Below are positions 1 to 8,326 of a DNA stretch of 28,422 nt, piece by piece (the stretch's first letter is position 1; each line of letters opens with the position of its first letter). The DNA is from an uncultured Blautia sp. GTDB taxonomy: Bacteria > Bacillota > Clostridia > Lachnospirales > Lachnospiraceae. The DNA lies in assembly GCA_902476765.1 (NCBI GenBank), contig CABSEJ010000022.1, positions 1 to 28,422 on the forward strand, written 5' to 3'. The notes under the pieces were generated by a model. The model was not told the DNA's origin and searched no databases. It saw only the letters and a program-made list of their open reading frames with translations. The translations under genes were made by a program, and so were the position numbers.

Positions 1-1500
1 GTCCGGCACCATGTCCTTAAAGGAATTGGTAACCTCCAGGTAATAACCGAAAACCTTATTGTATTTTACTTTCAGATTGCGGATTCCTGTCTTCTCTTTT
101 TCTTCGGATTCCAGTTGGGCCAGCCAGTTTTTCCCTTCTGTCTTGGCGGAACGATAGTAATCAATCTGCTCATTGTAGCCTTCCTTGATAATGCCGCCTT
201 CCTTCATCGCTAAAGGTGGGTCCTCCACAATGGCATCCTCCAGCACCCGGTACAAATCCTGCAAATCATCCATATCCTCATAGATCTGCTGCAGCTCCTG
301 ACAGGAAAACTGCTGCAGCAGCCGGCGGATATGAGGAATCATGGCAATGGAGGTTTTAAAAGAAATCATATCCCTGGGATTAGCGGACTGGTAGCTGACC
401 CGGCTCATAAGACGCTCCAAATCATAGACCGGTCCCAGATATTCCCGAATCTCCTCCCTGTCCATTTCATGGCCGTTGATTTCCTCCACTGCATCCAGCC
501 TGGCGTTGATTTCCTCCATATCAATCAAAGGCTGTTCTAAAAAAGAGCGGAGCATTCTGGCTCCCATGGCTGTTTTTGTCTTGTCCAACACCCAGAGCAG
601 AGAGCCTCTTTTTGACTTCTCCCGCATGGTTTCTGTCAGCTCCAGGTTTCTTCTGGTAGAGCTGTCAATCAGCATGAATTTATCGGTGATATATGGAGTG
701 ATGGCCCGCATATGCTCCAGAGAAGTTTTCTGTGTTTCCAGAAGATAGGTGAATAAAGCCCCTGCGGCAATTACCGCACAGCTGTAATCCTTCAGGCCCA
801 AACCTTCCAGGGTTCCCACATGAAAATGCTCCTTCAGCGTTCTGGCGCACAGCTCATCATCAAAATACCAGTTATCCAATGGAGAAAAGGACAAAGTCAT
901 TCTGTTTTTCAGCTCATCCACATCCACTCCGCTCATACAGAAAGCTTCGTTGCAGATAAGCTCTGAGGGAGAAAACTTGTAGATTTCATCCAGCAGACTT
1001 CTGATTTTTTCCACCTCTGTAACCATAAAGGCCCCTGTGCTTACATCTGCAATGGCAATACCGAAGCGGCTGGAAATATACACCACAGACATAATGTAGT
1101 TATTTTTAGATTCATCTAAAGCCTGAGCGTTTAAATTGGTTCCCGGTGTCACCACCCGGATAACCTCTCTCTTTACAATTCCTTTGGCCTGCTTGGGGTC
1201 CTCCATCTGCTCGCAGATAGCCACCTTATAGCCCTTGACCACCAGTCGGTTGATATATGTTTCCGCTGCATGAAAGGGGACGCCGCACATGGGCGCCCTC
1301 TCGTCCATACCGCAGTCTTTTCCCGTGAGAGTCAGCTCCAGCTCTCGGGATACCGTCTCTGCATCCTCGAAGAACATTTCATAAAAATCTCCCAAACGGT
1401 AAAATAAAATACAGTCTCTATATTCCTCTTTTGTTTTTACATAATGCTGCATCATCGGAGAAATCGATGACACATCCACATCCTTTATCGAAATTCCCAT
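1..1500 (-). CDS. mutS: DNA mismatch repair protein MutS (N-terminal 500 residues; cut by window edge)
   Basis: MutS recognises mismatches and small loops and then recruits MutL. I translated the minus strand from the ATG at 1498-1500; the frame stays open to base 1. Residues 37-41 (GDFYE) contain the Phe-x-Glu mismatch-reading motif of domain I (F39, E41). MCGVPFHA and a CEQ...VVTPGT stretch typical of MutS domain I follow, then connector and lever-domain sequence such as ELTETMR and GSLLWVLD. The last visible part (KVFGYYLEVTNS) is the start of the clamp/lever return. The ATPase domain with its Walker motifs lies beyond the left edge. A GAGGACAG ribosome binding site sits in the 9-nt gap after the miaB stop, so mutS is translated from the same transcript as miaB. 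The family is certain; intactness beyond residue 500 cannot be judged. Confidence 0.97.
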   Translation of the reverse strand, partial: MGISIKDVDVSSISPMMQHYVKTKEEYRDCILFYRLGDFYEMFFEDAETVSRELELTLTGKDCGMDERAPMCGVPFHAAETYINRLVVKGYKVAICEQMEDPKQAKGIVKREVIRVVTPGTNLNAQALDESKNNYIMSVVYISSRFGIAIADVSTGAFMVTEVEKIRSLLDEIYKFSPSELICNEAFCMSGVDVDELKNRMTLSFSPLDNWYFDDELCARTLKEHFHVGTLEGLGLKDYSCAVIAAGALFTYLLETQKTSLEHMRAITPYITDKFMLIDSSTRRNLELTETMREKSKRGSLLWVLDKTKTAMGARMLRSFLEQPLIDMEEINARLDAVEEINGHEMDREEIREYLGPVYDLERLMSRVSYQSANPRDMISFKTSIAMIPHIRRLLQQFSCQELQQIYEDMDDLQDLYRVLEDAIVEDPPLAMKEGGIIKEGYNEQIDYYRSAKTEGKNWLAQLESEEKEKTGIRNLKVKYNKVFGYYLEVTNSFKDMVPD

Positions 1501-1509
1501 TCTGTCCTC

Positions 1510-2985
1510 TTATCCTATTCTCGTACCCATGTAATAAAAGCCTCTGCACTCATCCAGTTTTACCTTGCATATCTGTCCCAGAAGCGACGGTTCTCCCGGA
1601 AAATGCACCAGCAGGTTATTGGAGAGACGTCCTGTCATCAGACCTGAATCCTGACTGTTCTGCTCCTCCACCAGCACTTCCTGAACAGTACCTGTATCCC
1701 TGGCAGACATTTCCCGTCCGATTTCCTGTACTCTGGCCAAAAGACGGTCAAAGCGTTCCTTCACCACATCCTCCGGCACCTGGTTTTCCATGGCCGCTGC
1801 AGGCGTTCCTGTTCTCTTGGAGTAAATAAAGGTAAAGGCACTGTCATAGCGCACCTTTTCCACCACATCCACGGTTTCCAGGAAGTCCTCCTCCGTTTCC
1901 CCGGGGAAGCCTACAATAATATCTGTAGTAAGGGAAATATCCGGCATGGCCTCTCTTATTTTTCTTACTAAATCCAGATACCGCCCCTTGTCATAACGGC
2001 GGTTCATTTCCTTTAAAATACGGCTGCTGCCGGATTGCAGGGGAAGATGAAGGTGGCGGCATATTTTCTTACTGTTTTTCATCACTTCAATCAATTCATC
2101 CGACAAATCCTTGGGATGAGAGGTCATAAAGCGGATACGTTTCAATCCGTCAATCTTTTCAATCTCCTGCAAAAGCCGGGCAAAGCTCATAGGCTCTTCC
2201 AGGTTTCTACCGTAGGAATTTACATTCTGTCCCAGCAGCATAACCTCCACTACACCGTCAGCCACCAGCCGTTCTATTTCCCGTACAATATCTCTGGGAT
2301 TCCGGCTCCTTTCCCGTCCTCTTACATAGGGAACTATACAGTAGCTGCAAAAATTGTTGCAGCCAAACATAATATTCACTCCGGATTTAAAGGGATATTT
2401 CCGGTCCACAGGTAAATCTTCCACAATCTTGTCTGTGTCCTTCCAGATGTCAATCACCATCCGCTGGGACAAAAGAGCGGAAACCATCAGCTCCCCAAAC
2501 TTATAAATATTATGGGTGCCGAAAATAAGATTTACAAAAGAATAGCTTTTCTTCAGCTTTTCCACTACCTGAGGCTCCTGCATCATACAGCCGCAGAGGG
2601 CAATCATCATGTGAGGATTTTTTTTCTTCAGGCTGTGCAGATACCCCAGCCTTCCGTACACCCTCTGGTTGGCATTTTCCCGCACAGTACAGGTATTGTA
2701 AATAACGAAATCTGCATTTTCGTCTTCTGTCTCCTGGTACCCGATTCGCTCCAGAACTCCGGTAAGCTTTTCGGAATCTCTGGCATTCATCTGGCAGCCG
2801 AAGGTGACCGTGCAGGCGGTCAGAGGCCGCCCCAGCTCTTGGGAACGGGCCTTTACCAGCTCTCTGGCCTTTTTCATATACCAGTATTGCCGTTCCGGCT
2901 CCTGGCTGGGCGGCTCTTGTGTTAAATCCATGCTTTCTATCAATTCTTCAATGGTATCGTCAAAAATCAATTCTTTGTTATCCAT
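1510..2985 (-). CDS. miaB: tRNA-2-methylthio-N6-dimethylallyladenosine synthase MiaB
   Basis: This radical-SAM methylthiotransferase converts i6A37 to ms2i6A37 in tRNAs reading UNN codons. The 491-aa protein shows the full family layout. The N-terminal UPF0004 domain carries cluster cysteines C64 (FGCQMN), C99 (YNTCTV) and C133 (LCGCMM). The radical-SAM CxxxCxxC motif is C209-C213-C216 (GCNNFCSYCIVP). A C-terminal TRAM domain covers roughly residues 425-491. The first 45 or so residues form an acidic extension, also present in Bacillus-type MiaB. The ATG is preceded by AAAGGA at good spacing. The gene lies between fthC and mutS on one strand, an order common in Lachnospiraceae. MtaB and RimO are less likely, given the extension and the overall motif spacing. 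Confidence 0.96.
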   Translation of the reverse strand: MDNKELIFDDTIEELIESMDLTQEPPSQEPERQYWYMKKARELVKARSQELGRPLTACTVTFGCQMNARDSEKLTGVLERIGYQETEDENADFVIYNTCTVRENANQRVYGRLGYLHSLKKKNPHMMIALCGCMMQEPQVVEKLKKSYSFVNLIFGTHNIYKFGELMVSALLSQRMVIDIWKDTDKIVEDLPVDRKYPFKSGVNIMFGCNNFCSYCIVPYVRGRERSRNPRDIVREIERLVADGVVEVMLLGQNVNSYGRNLEEPMSFARLLQEIEKIDGLKRIRFMTSHPKDLSDELIEVMKNSKKICRHLHLPLQSGSSRILKEMNRRYDKGRYLDLVRKIREAMPDISLTTDIIVGFPGETEEDFLETVDVVEKVRYDSAFTFIYSKRTGTPAAAMENQVPEDVVKERFDRLLARVQEIGREMSARDTGTVQEVLVEEQNSQDSGLMTGRLSNNLLVHFPGEPSLLGQICKVKLDECRGFYYMGTRIG

Positions 2986-3048
2986 GTAACTTTGTCCTTT
3001 CCGGGCATGCTTTCCTTATAAAAGCTTCCATCCTTTTCCTGCTTTGTT

Positions 3049-3603
3049 TTACAGGGAAAAGGTTCTCTTCTCTGTTATCACCATATCCGGAAACACATCC
3101 GTCTCCTCTGCGGGAATTTCCTCAACTATCTGAAAATCAAAGGCAATGGCCGCAGTTTTATGGTTTCTGTGTCTGCTTAAATATCTGTCATAAAAGCCCT
3201 GTCCGTACCCGGCTCTGTGACGGTTTTTATCAAAGGCCACGCCCGGGACTATGACAAAGGCGTCTTCTTCTGCTGCTTCCCTGCAGTTCTCCGGCTCCGG
3301 TATACCGAAATAGCCGGGCTTTAACTGCTCAAAGCTTTCCAGATAATAATATTTCATCTCATGGGGACCCGTAACCTTAGGCACGGCTACCCGTTTATTC
3401 TGCTCCCAGGCATACCGGATAATTTCTCTTGTGATGGCTTCCTTATTGTAATCCACATAAGCGTAGATACAGGAGGCCTGACAAAAGGCAGGAAGCTGTA
3501 TGACCTTTTGATAAATACTCTGGCTGAAGGCCTCCGCCTGTTCCTGGGTAAGTTCCTTTCTTTTCTGAAAGATATATGCTCTAATTTCCTTTTTTGAGGC
3601 CAT
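3049..3603 (-). CDS. fthC: 5-formyltetrahydrofolate cyclo-ligase
   Basis: The enzyme uses ATP to convert 5-formyl-THF to 5,10-methenyl-THF, returning the storage folate to one-carbon metabolism in the cytosol. The 184-aa protein has family-normal length. It shows an N-terminal Lys/Arg helix (KKEIRAYIFQKRKEL), GIPEP at residues 100-104, and the diagnostic C-terminal block VPGVAFDKNRHRAGYGQGFYDRYL-like segment at about 119-142, including the ATP-binding GYGQGFYDRYL. The start is supported by GGAGAT six to seven bases upstream of the ATG. Its first 23 bases overlap the 3' end of the DUF896 gene, indicating translational coupling. It probably belongs to the proB-DUF896-fthC-miaB-mutS transcription unit. 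Confidence 0.95.
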   Translation of the reverse strand: MASKKEIRAYIFQKRKELTQEQAEAFSQSIYQKVIQLPAFCQASCIYAYVDYNKEAITREIIRYAWEQNKRVAVPKVTGPHEMKYYYLESFEQLKPGYFGIPEPENCREAAEEDAFVIVPGVAFDKNRHRAGYGQGFYDRYLSRHRNHKTAAIAFDFQIVEEIPAEETDVFPDMVITEKRTFSL

Positions 3604-3805
3604 ATTTATCTCCTAAATTAGTAATGCTTCCATCTTTTTCCTGTATATCAATGTTATCTAACTGAGCCCTGAGGTTCATCCGTATCACTGCTATGTACTC
3701 GGTCCGCAGTTTTTTCTGCTCCTCTTTTTCCTCGGCAGTCAGCCCTTCCGGGGTTTTGGCCTTTCTGGCCAGCTCGTTGATTCTGTCAATTTTCTTTTGC
3801 TCCAT
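3581..3805 (-). CDS. DUF896 (YnzC-like) small protein
   Basis: This 74-aa protein starts MEQKKIDRINELARKAK and continues GLTAEEKEEQ, LRTEYIAVIRMNLRAQLDNI and then a short basic C-terminus. The pattern of two helices joined by GLT(x)EE and ending in LRxxYI...R is the hallmark of the DUF896/YnzC family. B. subtilis YnzC is a small helical protein of unresolved function and is transcribed with SOS genes there. No catalytic residues are evident. The RBS is AAAGGAG, about seven bases before the ATG. The stop lies inside fthC. Its place between proB and fthC is where proA is often found in relatives, but I see no functional link. Confidence 0.88.
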   Translation of the reverse strand: MEQKKIDRINELARKAKTPEGLTAEEKEEQKKLRTEYIAVIRMNLRAQLDNIDIQEKDGSITNLGDKYGLKKGN

Positions 3806-3891
3806 TTTGCAGCTCCTTTACCTCTTATTCTCCACTATTTTTCTCTATCTTTCTCTGATACCCTGTCTGTCAGGACCCTGTGTTTTCAGAC

Positions 3892-4746
3892 CTACAGAGT
3901 TTCAAACATCCGTTTCATGGCCTCCTGCCCTTTCCTGTCAGCCAGAAACAGAGTCCCGTAATTTTTCCCCTGAATGATTTTATGTATCACATGGAAATCA
4001 GCTCCATTGGCAATCACCATATCCGCCCCTGCGCTGGTGGCAATCCGGGCGGCGGAAAGCTTGGTGGCCATTCCTCCGGTTCCCACTGTGCTTCCGGTGC
4101 TTCCCTTACCCATTTCCATCAGCCTTTCATCCAGGTGTTCTACCACATCGATAAATTTTGCCTGGGGATTTACATGAGGGTCATCAGTGAACAGACCGTC
4201 AATATCCGAGAGAAGTATCAGCATATCTGCATCCACTAAAGCCGCCACCAAAGCGGAAAGAGTGTCATTATCTCCGAAAGTATTAACAAATTTAATCTCG
4301 TCCGTGGATACCGTGTCATTTTCATTGACAACCGGAATAGCCCCCATATGCAGAAGACTCTGAAGAGTATTTCTGGCATTTGTCCTGGTATGGTCGTCAA
4401 TCATGGTGTACTTAGTCAGCAGAACCTGGGCCGCTGTCTGGTTATACTCGGAAAATAATTTCTGATAAATCATCATCAGACGGGCCTGTCCGATAGCAGC
4501 ACAGGCCTGCTTCTGGGCCAGGGCCGAAGGCTTCTCATGGATTCCCATAACCGCCCGCCCCACAGCAATGGCTCCGGAAGAAACCACAATCACATCTTTC
4601 CCCTGATTGTGCAAATCTGCCAGTTCCCGCACCAGGATTTCCATTTTAATCAAATCCAGTCTTCCTGTTTCCTTGTGGGTCAGGGAAGAGGAGCCGATTT
4701 TTATTACCACCCGTTTTTTATCCTTCAGTTTTTCTCTTATGTTCAT
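3892..4746 (-). CDS. proB: glutamate 5-kinase, short form without PUA domain
   Basis: ProB phosphorylates glutamate to gamma-glutamyl phosphate, the first step of proline synthesis. The 284-aa protein is an amino-acid kinase fold: VIKIGSSS (14-21), VVSSGAIAVG (54-63), VVNENDTV (139-146), FGDNDTLSALVA (157-168), LLSDIDGLFTDDP (178-190), and TGGMATKLSAARIATSAGADM in two conserved blocks around 223-243. It ends soon after the kinase domain, so the C-terminal PUA domain of E. coli ProB (about 367 aa) is absent; such short forms are known in Firmicutes. The ATG has a weak GAGGTAAATTCCC site. The labile product is normally channelled to ProA, but proA does not follow; the next 86 bp are non-coding and lead into DUF896. 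Identity is firm. Confidence 0.95.
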   Translation of the reverse strand: MNIREKLKDKKRVVIKIGSSSLTHKETGRLDLIKMEILVRELADLHNQGKDVIVVSSGAIAVGRAVMGIHEKPSALAQKQACAAIGQARLMMIYQKLFSEYNQTAAQVLLTKYTMIDDHTRTNARNTLQSLLHMGAIPVVNENDTVSTDEIKFVNTFGDNDTLSALVAALVDADMLILLSDIDGLFTDDPHVNPQAKFIDVVEHLDERLMEMGKGSTGSTVGTGGMATKLSAARIATSAGADMVIANGADFHVIHKIIQGKNYGTLFLADRKGQEAMKRMFETL

Positions 4747-4809
4747 GGGAATTTACCTCGTCGTTTGTTTTTCATATTTTTCTATATTACACTATTTTTT
4801 TTTCTTCGT

Positions 4810-4974
4810 CTAGTGTACTGGCACGTTCATTTTCAGCATAATGACGTAGAATGAATTTTCATTCTGCAAGGCGGAGGAATGAGGCGTAGCGGTGGCTACG
4901 TCGATTGACGACAACGCAGCAGATGGAAAGTCCGGCAAGTCATTTGTTGAAATGTGAACGTGTCAGCACACTAG
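4810..4974. mobile_element. MITE-like palindromic element, about 165 bp
   Basis: A non-coding block bounded by CTAG at both ends. The first 36 bases (4810-4845, beginning CTAGTGTACTGGCACGTTCA) and the reverse complement of the last 36 (4939-4974, beginning CTAGTGTGCTGACACGTTCA) match at about 30 positions with two one-base gaps. The interior has further short palindromes: GAATGA/TCATTC at 4850-4865, CGTAGC/GCTACG at 4885-4900 and GTCG/CGAC at 4900-4912. There is no open reading frame. Terminal inverted repeats, small size and lack of coding capacity fit a MITE mobilised in trans; a structured RNA or attenuator is the alternative. It sits about 60 bp upstream of proB and could influence its transcription. 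Confidence 0.65.
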
Positions 4975-4981
4975 TGTGCTG
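4964..4981. repeat. 18-bp perfect palindrome centred on the MITE right end
   Basis: CAGCACACTAGTGTGCTG is its own reverse complement. It arises because the rightward sequence from 4971 (CTAGTGTGCTGTCACATTCC) repeats the start of the element's terminal repeat in the opposite orientation. This looks like the end of a second copy abutting the first at the shared CTAG. No T-tract follows on either strand, so a simple intrinsic terminator is unlikely. Confidence 0.75.
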
Positions 4982-5024
4982 TCACATTCCTTTTGGAACT
5001 AAAGGCAAGGATTATCAGGTATTA

Positions 5025-5504
5025 TCAGCTGGAATAATTTTCTAAAAAACTGTACAGCTCATCCTCGCCTTTTAAAGTCTTTCCCAAAAGTACCTCTCGT
5101 TTCATCTCTTCCGGCAGGGCGTCTAAAGGGATATTCGTATATTCATATACCTGACTGTCCTTCTTCGTATACACTGTAATATAGTCATTCTCCACTTTCA
5201 GGAGAAATTCTCCTTCTTCCTGTTCCTGTTGGCTTTCCTCCTGTCTCAGCACAATCCTGTCCTGGCTGTAGGCTGTGACAGAATACCGGTTTCTCAAACG
5301 CTGCCCGTCTTCATAGCTCTCAACTATATATTCCTGGTCTCTGGGGCTGCTCAATGCAGATACCTGCTGCATGGCCTGGGCGCTGCTCTCCTCCAGCTGG
5401 TTCATCCGCTCTTTCAGGCTGCTGATTTGGTAGCTCAAGAGAAATCCCGCACACAAAAAAAGTACGGCAAGAAAAAGGCCGACACCATAGATAATTCTTT
5501 TCAT
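5025..5504 (-). CDS. membrane-anchored protein with possible BofC C-terminal-like domain
   Basis: The 159-aa product has a single N-terminal hydrophobic segment (about residues 4-26, GVGLFLAVLFLCAGFLLSY). A short coiled-coil-like stretch (SLKERMNQLEESSAQAMQQV) follows, then a Gln/Glu-rich linker and a C-terminal domain with FLLKVENDYITVYTKK...VYEYTNIPLDALPEEMKREVLLGK. That last block resembles, by eye, the C-terminal domain of BofC, a regulator of forespore-to-mother-cell signalling; this is a pattern judgement, not a search result. The predicted topology is N-in with the domain outside the membrane. The start is fixed by AAAGGAGGA nine bases upstream of the ATG. It follows ybeY by about 80 bp on the same strand, in a sporulation-linked cluster. 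A specific function cannot be assigned. Confidence 0.8.
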   Translation of the reverse strand: MKRIIYGVGLFLAVLFLCAGFLLSYQISSLKERMNQLEESSAQAMQQVSALSSPRDQEYIVESYEDGQRLRNRYSVTAYSQDRIVLRQEESQQEQEEGEFLLKVENDYITVYTKKDSQVYEYTNIPLDALPEEMKREVLLGKTLKGEDELYSFLENYSS

Positions 5505-5586
5505 GAAAGAATCCTCCTTTCTCTGATTGCTTATTACAAGTATGTTCAGATATAGTATCGACCGATTTTTTCTTCCTATTCACTTC

Positions 5587-6081
5587 TTATCTGGTAATCC
5601 CCAGGCTTTCCAGGATTTCTTCCTGCTTTTTCTCCATGACCTTGGCCTCTTCCTCTGTCATATGGTCATAGCCCATTAAATGCAGCATACTGTGGGCAAT
5701 TAAAAAAGCATATTCCCTTAGCTCCATATGCCCGTACTCTTTGGCCTGGGCCTTCATTCTGGGTACAGAAATCACAATATCTCCCAGCTCCAGCTCCCCG
5801 CTGTCCGGATTAAAGCAGGAGTCGTCCTCCTCGGCCAGGAAAAAATCCCCGGGCTGCTCATACTCCAGCATAGGAAAAGACAACACATCTGTGGCTCTGT
5901 CTATATTCCGGAATTGAAGATTCATCTTCTGTATCTCCTCATCTGTGGTGAGAAGCAGATTTATTTCCGCCTCATAGGGACAGTTCTCATAGGTGAGGGC
6001 TGCCTCAGCCACTTTTTCCGCAATGTCTTTACAATCAAATTCCAGAGAGCCTTCATACTCTTTTTCCAGGTTCAGGGTCAT
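5587..6081 (-). CDS. ybeY: endoribonuclease YbeY (16S rRNA maturation factor)
   Basis: YbeY is a zinc metalloprotein needed for 16S rRNA 3'-end processing and ribosome quality control. The 164-aa protein carries the family signature H-x3-H-x5-H as AHSMLHLMGYDH (H130, H134, H140). Upstream are the conserved NLQFRNIDRATDVLSFP block (about 55-70) and GDIVIS (100-105). The RBS is AAGGAG, eight bases before the ATG, and the start is 2 nt beyond the phoH stop, so the two genes are almost certainly co-translated. In Bacillus, yqfF (pgpH) separates phoH and ybeY, and dgkA/era follow; here both are absent from the cluster. Confidence 0.97.
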   Translation of the reverse strand: MTLNLEKEYEGSLEFDCKDIAEKVAEAALTYENCPYEAEINLLLTTDEEIQKMNLQFRNIDRATDVLSFPMLEYEQPGDFFLAEEDDSCFNPDSGELELGDIVISVPRMKAQAKEYGHMELREYAFLIAHSMLHLMGYDHMTEEEAKVMEKKQEEILESLGITR

Positions 6082-6083
6082 GT

Positions 6084-7091
6084 CTATCTCCTTCTCTCTT
6101 TTCTGGCATACTTTTCTTTTTTCTCCGGCTTGGCTTTTTTCTCATAATCATCATAGGCCTGTACAATCTGCTGTACCAGAGGATGGCGGACCACGTCTTT
6201 ATTGGTCAGCTGGCAGAAAGCAATATCCTCCACCTTTTTCAGCACCTGAAGAGCCACATCCAGGCCGGAACGGGCACCGGAAGGTAAATCCTTCTGAGAC
6301 AAGTCTCCGGTAACAATTACCTTGGACCCAAAACCGATTCTGGTAAGGAACATCTTCATCTGGGCCGGGGTGGTATTCTGGGCTTCATCCAGAATAATAA
6401 AGGCGTTATCCAAGGTACGGCCTCTCATATAAGCCAAAGGCGCTACCTCGATAAGCCCTTTCTCCATATTTTTTGCAAAGCTGTCCGCACCCATGATTTC
6501 ATAAAGAGCGTCATACAGGGGGCGAAGATAGGGGTCTACCTTACTCTGCAAATCTCCGGGAAGAAAGCCCAGCTTTTCTCCTGCTTCAATGGCGGGCCTG
6601 GTAAGGATTATTCTGCCCACCTCGTCGTTTTTAAAGGCCGTAATGGCCATAGCCATGGCCAGATAAGTTTTTCCTGTTCCTGCAGGGCCAAGGCCGAAGA
6701 CAATCATTTTCTTCCGTATTTCATCCACATAGGCCTTCTGGCCCAGAGTTTTAGGCTTAATGGGTCTGCCGCTCAAGGTGTGGCAAATACATTCTCTGTC
6801 TATCTCTGACATGGCGGAGGTCTTTTCCTCCGCCGCCAGGGCCAGGGCATAATTGATATTTTGTTCTGTAATGGTATTTCCCCTTCTGGACAATTCCAGA
6901 AGCTCCCCGAATATTTTTGCCGCCTGACGGCAGGATTTTTCCGGACCTAAAATTTTAAGCTGTCCGTCCCTGGAAATAACCGTAACCCCAAGGGCCCGCT
7001 CCAGTTTCTTTACATGCTGGTCAAACTGTCCGAACACATTCCGCTCATGCTGTGCAGGCATTTCCATTTTTTCTTCGCATATATTACTCAT
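6084..7091 (-). CDS. phoH: PhoH-like P-loop ATPase
   Basis: The 335-aa protein is a cytosolic P-loop ATPase of the PhoH/YbeZ group, widely linked to YbeY and RNA metabolism. A KH-like N-terminal segment (about 25-90: ALGVTVISRDGQLKILGP) precedes the ATPase core. Walker A is GPAGTGKT (135-142) and Walker B is FIILDEAQN (231-239). The motifs GKTYLAMAMAI, RPAIEAGEKLGFLPGDL, PLYDAL and TGDLSQKDLP are conserved in the family. The C-terminus is strongly basic (KKAKPEKKEKYARKERRR), perhaps for RNA contact. The chosen ATG has AAAGGA 12 bases upstream; a nearby alternative start at residue 9 or 11 cannot be excluded. It overlaps yqfD by 8 nt. Confidence 0.95.
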   Translation of the reverse strand: MSNICEEKMEMPAQHERNVFGQFDQHVKKLERALGVTVISRDGQLKILGPEKSCRQAAKIFGELLELSRRGNTITEQNINYALALAAEEKTSAMSEIDRECICHTLSGRPIKPKTLGQKAYVDEIRKKMIVFGLGPAGTGKTYLAMAMAITAFKNDEVGRIILTRPAIEAGEKLGFLPGDLQSKVDPYLRPLYDALYEIMGADSFAKNMEKGLIEVAPLAYMRGRTLDNAFIILDEAQNTTPAQMKMFLTRIGFGSKVIVTGDLSQKDLPSGARSGLDVALQVLKKVEDIAFCQLTNKDVVRHPLVQQIVQAYDDYEKKAKPEKKEKYARKERRR

Positions 7092-8313
7092 TGCTGTCTG
7101 TATTCCTTTCTGTTGGCTGAGGCAGAATTTCTGTCAAAGCCTTCTGTCCGATTTTTTCCACTACAGTCAAAGTCCCCTTTGCAGTGCAGACTTTGCCCTG
7201 TATTCCTATTTTAACATGATTCTCCTGAATTTGAACCCCCTTTTCCTCTAAAGTTTCCAAAAGAGCCTCCAACTGGCTCTGGGCCTTTTCCCGGGCCTCC
7301 TTCTCTGTATAAGTAAACATTCTTTTCTCATATTCATAATCCGTTATAGTCCCCAGATACAGAGGCAGCTTAAAGTTTTCTGTAAGCTTTAATTGTTTCA
7401 TCTTAGTAACCGTATCATAGGTTTCCCATTTAGGTTTTCCTTTGAAGCGAAGATAATAGTTCCCGGCCTGAAGGATACAGCCCTCCTTTTTTTCTCCTGT
7501 GTACACCGGCTTTTCATCATTCATGGAAAATTCCTGATAATATTCCAGGTTATACTGTACATAAATATCTGCGTCAGCCTCTGTATACTCATAGCGCACC
7601 ACCTCTTTGCTGTCGTTTAATATATCCAGTCTTCCGCTGACCAGAATTTCTCCGGCCTGGCACTGGTCTCCCTCCTGCTTTAAAGGAGTTCCCTTTCTGG
7701 TAATCATAGACACAATGGTTCCTGTTTTGTCTGCCACCAGGTCATAGGCTCCCTGCTGTTTTTCCTGGGCCTGATAAATATTTCCGTTTTCCTTTACCTC
7801 CAAAAGCAGCCGACTGCCGGATATTTTAGCCGACACCCAGGTAATGTCCGGAAATTCCTCCCGAAGCTGCTGGGCTATGTAGGCGCAATCCAGGTCTTTT
7901 TTCAGTACCCCATGGCGCACCTGGATTTTCTCCAGATATTCCAGAATGCTCTGGGTACTGTTGTACACATTCCCCTCCACATGAATATTCCAGATGTGCC
8001 TGGACATAGCCGCCAGAATACAAAAGGCCAGAAAAATACCGACAAAAAATGCCTTTCTTTTTTTGTTCCTGTAAAAAAAGAAGGGCAGTCCATATTTTCC
8101 TATGATTTTTACTCTCCCATGGGTTTTCCTGCAAATCCCCTGCAGCTTTCGAAAGCCTTGCACCGTCACATTCATCTCATAAAATCCTTCCCGGTTTACC
8201 AGATTCCACACAGGAATCTGGTGGTAAGCGCAGAGATTAAGAAAGCGCTCCGGATTTTCTCCTACGAGGCGTATCCGCACATAGCCATATCGATAAATTT
8301 TCCACCCGGGCAA
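7084..8313 (-). CDS. yqfD: sporulation protein YqfD
   Basis: YqfD is a mother-cell membrane protein required for stage IV sporulation in Bacillus. The 409-aa product has a basic N-terminal domain (residues 1-85, with GYVRIRLVGENPERFLNLC typical of the family), one transmembrane helix (about 88-104, AFFVGIFLAFCILAAM) and a long extracellular or intermembrane domain with a POTRA-like first part (about 108-170, starting IWNIHVEGN). The start is a TTG (8311-8313) with AAAGGAGG about 8 bases upstream. yqfC ends 13 nt before it, and phoH overlaps its end by 8 nt, so yqfC-yqfD-phoH-ybeY is one operon. Confidence 0.94.
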   Translation of the reverse strand: MPGWKIYRYGYVRIRLVGENPERFLNLCAYHQIPVWNLVNREGFYEMNVTVQGFRKLQGICRKTHGRVKIIGKYGLPFFFYRNKKRKAFFVGIFLAFCILAAMSRHIWNIHVEGNVYNSTQSILEYLEKIQVRHGVLKKDLDCAYIAQQLREEFPDITWVSAKISGSRLLLEVKENGNIYQAQEKQQGAYDLVADKTGTIVSMITRKGTPLKQEGDQCQAGEILVSGRLDILNDSKEVVRYEYTEADADIYVQYNLEYYQEFSMNDEKPVYTGEKKEGCILQAGNYYLRFKGKPKWETYDTVTKMKQLKLTENFKLPLYLGTITDYEYEKRMFTYTEKEAREKAQSQLEALLETLEEKGVQIQENHVKIGIQGKVCTAKGTLTVVEKIGQKALTEILPQPTERNTDSNE

Positions 8314-8326
8314 CCCCCTGCCTCCT

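Noticed and set aside
1431..1829. Plus-strand open frame across the mutS/miaB junction
   Set aside because: Antisense to two well-supported genes and Pro/Ser-rich, as expected from the reverse strand.
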